A DNA stretch of 64,000 bases from Brienomyrus brachyistius (lineage: Eukaryota; Chordata; Actinopteri; Osteoglossiformes; Mormyridae): assembly GCF_023856365.1 (NCBI RefSeq), contig NC_064538.1:15857435-15921434 (forward strand), written 5' to 3'. The first letter of the stretch is position 1, and every line of letters begins with the position of its first letter. Below are positions 11,301-19,000 of this stretch, piece after piece. The notes under the pieces were generated by a model, which saw only the letters and a program-made list of their open reading frames with translations, was not told the origin of the DNA and did no database searches. A program made the position numbers and the translations under genes.

Positions 11301-11444
11301 CGGGCGGTGTTCTGATTTCACAATTACTTTGTATGGTGGGAACCCCTTTACCAGTCCTACATCAGTGGGGGAGGACGACCACAACCCTTCCGGGAGGCGA
11401 TCTAGATCTGGACATGATCCCTCCTCCAGGGTTGGAAAAATTTG
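8325..11444 (-). CDS. pol: ERV pol: reverse transcriptase, RNase H, integrase
   Basis: About 1,039 codons, open from the UGA at 11445-11447 to the stop at 8325. RT carries the LPQGF block and the YVDD catalytic motif. RNase H follows with the DGSA, AELYA, TDSQYV and ADMTA acidic-residue blocks. Integrase has an N-terminal zinc module (HGNTH ... CRACLIC), the three catalytic acids (VHMDF; IIRSDNGTHF; VERTNGT) and a C-terminal WDGPY module ending near SHCKPI. The frame is intact across all three enzymes. It has no start codon of its own; it lies in the same frame as gag and pro, so expression would be as a fusion through the upstream UGA codons, or not at all if those are true stops. The polyprotein would act in the particle and the nucleus. 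Confidence 0.93.
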   Translation of the reverse strand, partial: QIFPTLEEGSCPDLDRLPEGLWSSSPTDVGLVKGFPPYKVIVKSEHRPVVRQYPLKPEAEKGIAPVVQDMLASGILREAPEATCNTPIFPVQKGHTGKWRMVQDLRPVNEIVQHAAPDVPNPHLLLNSLSPDKKYFSVVDLSNAFFSVPLHPDSQHLFGFTYKGHKYTYTRLPQGFSESPHVYTMALRYSMSSCKIPSHSQVLLYVDDILIASDTKQHCKEATLLVLQHLYDTGHKASKQKLQYCREEVIYLGHKLSQQGRSLLETRKQAIQEAPKPKTKQQMMSFLGLCNYCREWLPDYAALVQPLQTLIYGKDMALKDKIQWTKEGELAFTNLKMMLQTNVTLALPDYQQPFTLCVDANQGYMKAVLTQPFGAKERPLAFYSKRLDAVAAGFPQCLQACAAAAEAVKLSAELVLCHPLTLKVPHSVSLVLLQTPLPFLTHVRHLTLVSLLLSQSNITIQRCGPLNPSTLLPTAEDGEPHSCKAVVEEQTKPRADILQTPIPDSTVVFVDGSASKNDMGKNKVGYAVVTSTEVLEADALPPACSAQAAELYAVIRACELFKNKPLTIYTDSQYVFGAVHHHARVWKNRGFKTSQGTSLTHTNLLLRLLDVVQLPNCLAICKCKAHQTDASAIAKGNSFADMTAKSAAQKQPALNVTDVLLIDSDVLCDAQTHAPKTEIQSWIKRGAIQQGKTYYMNDKPILPKNLYKTAALVSHGNTHVSTGGMVHIIQQYFYTINFSDYAKQFCRACLICCKHNAQGNIRPKRGQFPAAEYPFQIVHMDFIELSWSQGKKYCLVIIDTFSKWVEIYPVKHCDAMTVAKCLVGHYFPTYGIPHIIRSDNGTHFVNQTMSLCSQALGFTIKNHCAYHPQSAGLVERTNGTIKTRLRKTVEETKRPWPECLSLVKLWMRITPTPAGLTPFEIVYGRPFPLATEMSDIGKADRENTLADWMRKLLSSQQKHNPSSLPVNSVSVQQDNLQPGDWILVKVLLRKDWSTPRWDGPYQVLLTTPTAVKIAERPSWRHKSHCKPIKPVSETSVPSE

Positions 11445-12416
11445 TCAGGTTGGGTCCTGCAAGTGTGTGGTGAGAGTGGTTTGAACTCTCCATCCCAAAG
11501 GAAACCGCCACACATTGTGTTTTTTGTCATAGCTCCAAAAGGAGCCAGGTACGGGTTGGTAGTCATTGTAACTGTGCATGGAATCTCGTAAGAACATCTC
11601 TACGTCCCTCCACTGCATCTGAGGTGGTTTTGATAGAGATACGTGTGGTGTTTCCCCTCTGAACACAGCCTGTTGTTTATTAGATAAGATGACTGAAGCA
11701 GCAGAAAAGCCAGTAGTGGAGTTAACATATATATGTTGTAAGGTGATACAAGTGTCTTGAAGGGCATGAAACGTTTTGTCATAGGCATAATCTGGTCCTG
11801 GGGTGCCTTTGTACCACATAGTGACGTGTAAGGCATCGCCAGGCATGAACTGGGTTTGTTTAGGGGACTGCTTTTCTCTAGTTTTTCTCAATATTTCACG
11901 TGTCTGTGCTGTCCCCCCCAGATCTAGGGACCAATAATACTGTGGAGCTGACATGCCATGTATCACGAAAGTTTGCTTTTCTACTATAGCCTTCATGCCA
12001 GTGGGTGTTGCAATCACACTAATACCCATTTGTATCATAAGATCCCTTCCTAACAGATTGACTGGACATGAAGGGCTTATTAGCACTTGGGCGTGACATT
12101 CTAACTCTGTTTCCTCATCTTTTATGCTAACTGGATTTGTCAATTGATGACTTTCAGCTTGGCCTCCTGCAGTTCGGATATTTATGGAGGACGAAGAAAA
12201 GGTAACCCTTGGAGGGCTAGTGGTTAACACTGTTCTACAGGCTCCGGTATCACATAGGCACTCATATATTTTCCCATTTATAATAAGCCTTCGTTTTGGT
12301 AGTTCTTCAAGTTGTTTTAGTGCTAGCAGTTGGCAAACTGCTTGCAAATCTATCTCTTCTGTCTCATCCTGTTTTTGCAGCTTATCTGGCTCTTTTGATA
12401 GTTCACAGGCTAATTG
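11445..12416 (-). CDS. pro: ERV protease plus an unassigned C-terminal region
   Basis: 324 codons between two in-frame UGA codons (12417-12419 upstream, 11445-11447 downstream). An aspartic protease occupies about residues 30-150: the active site reads CLCDTGACRTVL, and NLLGRDLM is the conserved glycine-rich C-terminal block of retropepsins. Residues from about 150 to the end do not match protease or RT as I know them (notable pieces: SAPQYYWSLDLGG, YVNSTTGFSAAS, PVPGSFWSYDKKHNVWRFP). No ATG is needed if gag read-through supplies the start. The frame is uninterrupted, so either the protein is still constrained or the insertion is very young. Confidence 0.85.
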   Translation of the reverse strand, partial: QLACELSKEPDKLQKQDETEEIDLQAVCQLLALKQLEELPKRRLIINGKIYECLCDTGACRTVLTTSPPRVTFSSSSINIRTAGGQAESHQLTNPVSIKDEETELECHAQVLISPSCPVNLLGRDLMIQMGISVIATPTGMKAIVEKQTFVIHGMSAPQYYWSLDLGGTAQTREILRKTREKQSPKQTQFMPGDALHVTMWYKGTPGPDYAYDKTFHALQDTCITLQHIYVNSTTGFSAASVILSNKQQAVFRGETPHVSLSKPPQMQWRDVEMFLRDSMHSYNDYQPVPGSFWSYDKKHNVWRFPLGWRVQTTLTTHLQDPT

Positions 12417-12425
12417 TCATTGATT
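12408..12425 (-). promoter_or_regulatory. gag stop codon in a readthrough-type context
   Basis: On the element strand the gag end reads CAA TGA CAA TTA. The bases after the stop match the CAR-YYA rule known from the tobacco mosaic virus replicase stop (CAA UAG CAA UUA). Pro continues in the same frame. The match is seen directly; that the stop is leaky is inferred. Confidence 0.6.
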
Positions 12426-13910
12426 CTCTGTGGAATTTGGGTTGTTTATAAACTTGGTTCTACATTGCCTAGCTAAGTGCCCAAGTTTTCCGCATGTCCA
12501 GCAAGTGTTATCTTGCTGTAATAAATTTCGCTGATTGCTCCTAAAAGCACCTCTCCCCCTTCCTCGACCTCGTGACCTTCCTCTGAACCCTCCCCTCCCC
12601 GGAGGATTCATATGTATTATTGCAACAGTATCATTAGCAGCAAACACTGCGTCTGATTTCTGTTTTTGTGCTGTATGGGCGTGTTGGGCATATTCTAGGG
12701 CTTGCTGTACTGAACCAGTATTCTGATGTACCCAATGTTTATCTATGTATCTCTTCAGTTCAGGTTTTAGCCCTGTGATGAACGCACGTTTTAACTGTTG
12801 CTGATAAACTCCTCCATTTTCCTCATTATAAGGAATTCCTGAATTCCCTCTAAACACCACTCTCATCCTATCCATAAAATCCTCTGGCTCTTCTCCATCT
12901 TTTTGCTTGCATTGTGCAATTCTACCATAATCTGCTCGTCTCATAAACACTGTCTCTATCCTTCCATGTAATTGCTGCATACTCTGTTGCAGAGCTTGTG
13001 AATTATGTGCAAGTGGTTGATTGTCTGGTCCATGACCAGTAAAGTCTCCTGCTACTCTTCCCCATTTATGATTGAACAGCTGTCTTAAACACTGGAACAT
13101 TTCTCTACCATTCAGGTGAAAACTGCTCTGTAGTTCCAATATTGCTGTCCAAAATTCTGGTACCCCTTCATCAACAGGAGGTATTCCCTTTAATGCTGCC
13201 GTTCTATCTTCAGCTGTCCATGGTCTATAGACTAACATTGTTTCAGGTCCTCCATCTGGCTCTCTATTAGGGTTTGCCACCTCCACTAGGGGGCATTGTA
13301 ATTCTATTTCTTCCTCTTCACTATCAATATCAATGCCTTCATTTCGCGGATGCCATCGAACCTTAGCAGTAGCTAGATCGCGCACAGGGTATAACGTAGG
13401 ATCTCTACTCCTAGTTATAATGGGGGAAGAAGGAAGAGCTGATGGCTTCTTTGGTATTGTGCCCGTAGCTGATGGTTGTTTTATTTCCCTTCTATCTACG
13501 GGTTGCATGGGGGCAGGCAATAGTGGTGGTGTTGGTGGTCTATTTTCTCTATGTTTTATTTTGGCCACCGTCTCATCTAAAGTGACTAGAGCGGCTGCAG
13601 TTAATTTATCCTTTCTATCATCCTTTTTCTGCTTTCTACGTACATCTCTTAACTTACTTTGTTCCAACCAATTATCTGAATACTTATATTCTTTTTTCCT
13701 TTTCTCCAATTTTCCTTTCTTCAAGGTTTGTAACATTTCTAGTCTTAAATTTCCTTGTAATTTTAAGATATCTGGAGTGTGGAGTTTCCCTTCAAACCCA
13801 TGTTTTTTCCTCCACCTCTGATTACTTATTTGTCCTGAACCTGGTTTATATCCTTCCATAAACTTCTCATCTCCCTCTAGTTCAATCCTCTTACTCTGAT
13901 TCTTTCCCAT
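12417..13910 (-). CDS. gag: ERV gag polyprotein
   Basis: 497 codons from the ATG at 13908-13910. I chose this start because the product begins MGKNQSKR, a myristoylation-type N-terminus expected of matrix; the open frame upstream lacks another ATG. The N-terminal half is Lys-rich. A middle section with QCLRQLFNHKWGRV and MDRMRVVFRGN fits capsid. The C-terminus has an RGRGRG-rich stretch and one CCHC zinc knuckle, CWTCGKLGHLARQC (C-x2-C-x4-H-x4-C), the nucleocapsid. It ends ...ENQ followed by UGA. Gag would assemble the particle and package RNA. Confidence 0.9.
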   Translation of the reverse strand: MGKNQSKRIELEGDEKFMEGYKPGSGQISNQRWRKKHGFEGKLHTPDILKLQGNLRLEMLQTLKKGKLEKRKKEYKYSDNWLEQSKLRDVRRKQKKDDRKDKLTAAALVTLDETVAKIKHRENRPPTPPLLPAPMQPVDRREIKQPSATGTIPKKPSALPSSPIITRSRDPTLYPVRDLATAKVRWHPRNEGIDIDSEEEEIELQCPLVEVANPNREPDGGPETMLVYRPWTAEDRTAALKGIPPVDEGVPEFWTAILELQSSFHLNGREMFQCLRQLFNHKWGRVAGDFTGHGPDNQPLAHNSQALQQSMQQLHGRIETVFMRRADYGRIAQCKQKDGEEPEDFMDRMRVVFRGNSGIPYNEENGGVYQQQLKRAFITGLKPELKRYIDKHWVHQNTGSVQQALEYAQHAHTAQKQKSDAVFAANDTVAIIHMNPPGRGGFRGRSRGRGRGRGAFRSNQRNLLQQDNTCWTCGKLGHLARQCRTKFINNPNSTENQ

Positions 13911-14178
13911 TTTTTTTCTTTCCCGTCTCCGCACTACACAGGTCCTGGGTGGAAATTCACTGGTACGAGATATATGGGAGGACACCAATACGGCCTTCTA
14001 CTACACGCTGTTCGTGCAGCGGTATTGGTTTTCAGGGATGAAACCCGTCCTTGATCCTTCAATCACCAGTACTTCTTTCCCACCAGGCAAAATAAGAAAT
14101 GGACTGACAGAAGCAACTCTAAGCCTCTATAACAGTCTTAGTCCAGTCATTCACACAATACATGCATGTTCATATTTC

Positions 14179-14268
14179 GCTTAATTACGGCTAAGCCTAA
14201 CCCCTTTTCTGCTTAATTACGGCTAAGCCTAACCCCTTTTCTGCTTAATTACGGCTAAGCCTAACCCA
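14179..14268 (-). repeat. Triple 32-bp tandem repeat in the ERV leader
   Basis: Three head-to-tail copies of a unit reading CTTAATTACGGCTAAGCCTA plus ACCCCTTTTCTG on the plus strand, between the primer-binding site and gag. This position suits packaging or IRES-like structure, but function is unknown. Confidence 0.85.
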
Positions 14269-14503
14269 CGTCAATTGACCCGGTTATTTCGCTGAATAAC
14301 CTTTGTTGTCTCACCTGTCCCGTGTGCCTGTGTTCCGCCACCGAGGTCCGTCAGACATCACCAGACGTCGAGCGCAGTTCTAACCACCGGCCTGATGACG
14401 AATTCACGTCACAGGTCTTTTTTGCACCCGTCTCCGAGTGGCTGCCGGCAGGCTTCAGTGTCGCTCCTCTCGGCGTGCTGGCGATGTCGTCAGGTGTCCT
14501 CGG

Positions 14504-14521
14504 ATCCGGCTCGAAGGACCA
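14504..14521 (-). promoter_or_regulatory. ERV primer-binding site, tRNA-Tyr type
   Basis: The plus strand reads ATCCGGCTCGAAGGACCA, which is the 3' end of vertebrate tRNA-Tyr with its CCA. The element strand therefore carries an 18-nt complement, 7 nt inside the 5' LTR. Confidence 0.85.
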
Positions 14522-14528
14522 AATTATA

Positions 14529-14994
14529 TGTTGGAGAAAGCGTCAGGCTTTCCACTCCAACTCTGCACACAGGACCAAACTACAATACAGTATATGTTGG
14601 AGAAAGCGACAGGCTTTCCACTCCAACTCTGTACACACCATTAATTACGAGACAACACACTTAGAGTTTTACTTGCACAAGGGTAACCACACTCTCTGCA
14701 TGCTAGGCTACAAAGGAATGTGTTACAAAGGGTGGTTCCCCTTGGCACCTTTATAGTCAATGGGGGGCAGGGGTCTTGGAGTGAGAACAAAGAAAGGACT
14801 GTGAGAGTAAGAAGAAGTTCTGGTTTTACTCAGGTGGACAACTATTTAAACACGTGCTCAGGATACGTGTAAACTAATATAATCTAAAGTATGAAGGTAA
14901 AGGAAAACAAAATAATGTATATACATATTTACACTCATTGCTGATTATACAGAAATGATAACAAATGATTACTAACAGTTTCTTCAACCTAACA
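14529..14994 (-). repeat. ERV 5' LTR
   Basis: 466-bp LTR matching the 3' LTR apart from loss of 4 bp in the TATA region, where TATAAATAAAGG becomes TATAAAGG (plus 14748-14755). It would drive the proviral transcript toward lower coordinates. Confidence 0.92.
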
Positions 14995-15015
14995 GCAAGA
15001 CAGGAGGTATCAGTG

Positions 15016-15751
15016 TGTTACGATCCTCAGTCTAGGGTTGAGGACCGTCAGAAAGGTAAAGGGAAAGGAGAGGGGAAAACGAGACAACCAAGGGATGGGA
15101 AAATGGAACACGGGACACAGAGGGATCTTTTTTTGTATTTTTTTATATTTATTAACAACACTTTCACAAACAGTAGGGTAACAGACTTCCGGAGTGACAC
15201 GGCCAAAACAATAAACAAACAGCACTAACGAACACGTCTCAACTAAGCTAATTCTAAACGAAAAGAAAACGGGAAAACAAAATGACAAAAGTAACTCTGA
15301 CTCCCTCACCAAAAAACACAGTAAACCACACGGAAAAACAAATGGGCAGTCACTCCTTACACACTTAACAGACACGAACATACAGGAAACACCAAAGCCG
15401 AAACACAGTATCCGAGGGGCAAGGCAAAGAGAGGGGTCAGTAAGAAGGTAAGAGATCAAAACCAGAAAGCAGTCAAAACCGAAGGCAAAGGTACAGAAGG
15501 GCAAAGCAAGAGACGAAAACCAGGAAACCAAAACTGTCATACACCAATAATCAACATGCAAGCAAACCACATACAAACCAACCAAGAGCAGAGCTCCTGC
15601 TACTCTCCCGCCACGGCTTTTTCAATCATAGAAGCGGAAGTAACGTCGAAGATCGGGGCGTGGCCAGGTCCGGGAGGCAGAGTCGAAGGGAGCTGGGCGA
15701 CGATCAGGATCGGCAGGGCAACCCCTCCCCAACACCTTACGGCACGTAACA
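15016..15751 (-). mobile_element. Solo LTR, 736 bp
   Basis: Begins TGTTACG and ends CGTAACA on the plus strand, a short perfect terminal inverted repeat of LTR type. Flanks are cagtg (15011-15015) and cagcg (15752-15756), a 5-bp target duplication with one mismatch. No coding domain was seen. The GC-rich end at high coordinates suggests minus orientation. The mismatch suggests it is older than the adjacent ERV. Confidence 0.7.
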
Positions 15752-16058
15752 CAGCGGCTCTGAGATGTACTGGGGTGGAGGAAACTGAGCATTTTGTGTT
15801 CTCATATAAAAAGGTGAATTTTTCTTTTTCTTGAATGAGACACTCATTACAAAATAGACCAAAGACTGTAACTGCACAACAATCACTGCTACTCAATATA
15901 TCACCTAAATGGACTTTCTCCATCTGCTTTCACTAACTGCCAATAACATTAAAGTTAATGCCGTGACTCTTTGCAGGTTTTGCTGAAATCTTCCAAATGT
16001 TATAGATCGGGCCCAAATGGATCTACCAAAGTCTGACTCCTGCCCTCCCCCCATCCAC

Positions 16059-19000
16059 TTAATTGAGTTGCATGTCTTTGTTTTGTGGGAAATGCATCAT
16101 TTTCTGACAGCTCCCGGGTTCTTCGTTTAAGATGCCGAGGTCGCTCTCCCATTTGTTCCAGTTGATTTCTTCCACACTGAAATAACAAAATGAAACGTTA
16201 TATTTCACATACTGTCCCGTACTTTCACTGGTGTGAAAATAGATGCAAGGTCTATTAATATCCATCTGGTAGAGTTTTAGCAGTAGAGACCTAAAAAATA
16301 CATGAAATAACTCTAACTGTACGCTATACAAGTATAAAAATGAAACTGATTTTGTCTGTAAGAACATGACTGCCCATTTCTAGTTGTTTGTCAGTGAAGC
16401 TTCCTAGATTGTGACTTCATTTTAATCTTTGAGTCTAAATGGCTGCATCCACATTGGTTGTTCACCTGAAGCACCAGCGCTTGTCTGTCTCAGGCTTCCT
16501 GCCCAGGTCTTTCTCCATCCCAGAACGCAGTCTCTTCCTCAGACAGGAGGGTAAAGTCCTCTCCAGGTCCAGGATGGTGATTGCTCTCTGAGGAGACCAA
16601 AAAAAAAGTCCATTTGTCCCCTGGTCCACCACAACTTAATGGCAGATGACTCACCAGTCCTCTTCCAATACTATTATGCCGGTTTTATGCTTGTGGTCAT
16701 AAAACCAGCATAGTAGTATATGAAGAGGACTAGTGAGTGATCTGTCATTGGGTTGTGGTGCCTTTGCTTACCTGAAGCTTCCAGATGTTTAAGCTCTCTT
16801 CAGACAGCTGCTCCACAGTCCTGTTCATCAGGGCGATGAGCATGTTGAGCAGCAGGATGTAGGTAAAGACAATGTAGGAGATGAGCAGCACGTAGAAAAC
16901 CTCTTTGTACTTGTAGTTCTCGGTGAACTCCAAGTCACCCATTCCTATGGTAAACTTGAAGAGCTCCAGAGTGGTGAAGGAGAGGCTTTTAAAGGTGGGT
17001 TTCTTACAGTCAACAGATTCGTCTACTGGGGTAAAAAAGGACCTTGATGAGCTATTGCGGTGAAGTTTAGGGGGTGGGGGCTCATCCAGCAGCGTCACCA
17101 CAGCTGTTGATATAATCATTATGTGTTATTAGTCAGCAACCAATCCTTATGTCCATTTTAAAAGTTAGACTAGGTAAAATGCCCTACAGAACACAGCTCT
17201 GTAAGTTGTGTGCTACAGTAATGAATACCACAGAAAATGTATAACTGGTACATAAGTTGTGAAAGCATTATGAAAGTCTTACGTAGGGCTACTTAATACA
17301 AGGTTGTTGCTTGAGAACTAAGATAATAGATGAAGAATGAAAGAGACAGATACCTGCTGAAAATCCAAAAAGGTAGACAATGTAGACAAACAGAAAGCGC
17401 AAAACGTCACTGAGGATCATCTGACGAGACAAGGGAGACGTAAAAAGTGACTGATGAAATGTCAAAGTGGTACAAAGATATGACTCTACAATGGACAACT
17501 TAGACCACTCTGAGATGTACCCTCTGTATGATGATTGTGTAGATCCCCATATGTCTGGAACCTCGGGAGAAGTGCAGCAAATTGATCCAGCTGAGGGCAA
17601 GACTGATCACCAGGAGGCCCAAGTATTCTTGCCTTTTACAGCAGTAAAGGACTGCCGCGATGATGAAGAGGATGGCCTGTATGAAACTAGGAGCAGAGCA
17701 CTTCATCACTTAGAATCTTGATGAAAAAATATGGCAAGTTTATGGTAGGTAATTCCAGCCTAACTTTTGATTTGTTACATACTCCCAGACTCATCTCACT
17801 GATGATTCTGCCCAGCCCATAGTGGTCAGACCATGATGCCAATGCAACTTGCTTAAAGCTCACAAATCTACTGACAACTCACAAAAGTATCTCGCTGTAC
17901 CCATCCACCAGCAGAGTCTGCAGATTCGGGCGCTTTCTCTTCAGTTCTGATAACTTTACATGAGAAAGGTCTATGTCATAAACACATTCAATATGTAAAA
18001 ACTCTCAAGCTATGATGATTGATCATAGGCTTTGTAAGTTTTGGAAATGAGCTGATTCAAAGGCAGCATGTCCCAGACTAAAACTGCAACTACCATGTTT
18101 TCATGAATTTTGATGTTTTCTTTTTAAATCGAATGTATGCTCAGAATCATTCCATGACTTTTCACAAGAAACAAAAAAAATGCCAACATTCTCTTTAAAA
18201 AAAAATGGGCAACCAAGTAAGGAGAAACCACAATAATGATGTCTATTTACTTTTATGAACTAAACTGAAATTACTGGTGCCTGCCTCTTTACTTAAATAT
18301 TACAGTCATATATAATAAAGTAAAAATATATTAAAGGGAGTGGCAACAGGGATCTGGGTTCAAGGAAGGCCACACCCCATCATACTGGACACAGAGGCTG
18401 GTCCCTCTGCTTCTTCTCCAGCAGCATTGGCAGGGTGCCAAGTAGGGCTGGGCGATATGGACCAAAAATCAGACCTCGATATTTTTTAGCTGAAACGCAA
18501 TATACAATATATGTCTCGATTTTTTTTTCCAATAAAGTAATAACAAATAGAGAGTTCCTAGTCAGAACCAAATGTGCCCAATATCACACAGGCATTTTTA
18601 ACAGACAGCTGTACATGTACATGAAAAAATGGCTCAAAAATAAAGCACCGGCATATATTATTCTTTGCTAGCTTTCCTCCTGTCTGTGTCTGTCCCTATA
18701 TTGTTGCTGCATGTAGGACCTATGAGTGAGGGGGGGGCGGGTTGTGTTCTGAGAAGGGGAGGGGCAGGGCAGGGTGCAGTTGTGCGAGAGACAGACAGGG
18801 ACAGGAGAAACAGGTGAATTGGCAGTGTTCCTACATTTCATCCTACCTACTGAAACGTCCTACCTTTGGGTACTGTGCATGTGCACAGCAAATTCATGGC
18901 CTTTTCGTGCTTGAAGAGCTGCCTATCGATCTATCCTACCTTGCGTTGGAGTTACAGCTGAGTCTTGCATAATTAATGTTATATGTGCATTTTTCAAGCT

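Larger units (their letters stand above)
7363..14994 (-). mobile_element. Endogenous retrovirus, gag-pro-pol with two LTRs and little env, minus strand
   Basis: Two LTRs (7363-7832 and 14529-14994) begin TG and end CA on the element strand and appear identical by eye except for one 4-bp indel. They are flanked by a perfect 5-bp target duplication, gcaag, at 7358-7362 and 14995-14999. Between them lie, in element order, a primer-binding site matching tRNA-Tyr, a leader with a triple 32-bp repeat, gag, pro, pol (RT, RNase H, integrase) and a purine tract. The integrase ends in a GPY/F-type module (WDGPY near residue 990 of pol), typical of gammaretrovirus-like and some Gypsy elements. The single-frame gag-stop-pro layout also resembles gammaretroviruses. 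About 480 bp separates pol from the 3' LTR, too little for env. The near-identical LTRs imply a recent insertion. Confidence 0.93.

Noticed and set aside
9877..11484. Plus-strand frames of 105 and 173 codons within the ERV
   Set aside because: They are shadows of the intact minus-strand pol and pro frame.
18380..18571. Minus frame with [16 protein letters not shown] as the missing trpv1 S2 exon
   Set aside because: Too charged for a membrane helix, no convincing acceptor, and it abuts the hAT-like element end; it does not resemble the family's S2.
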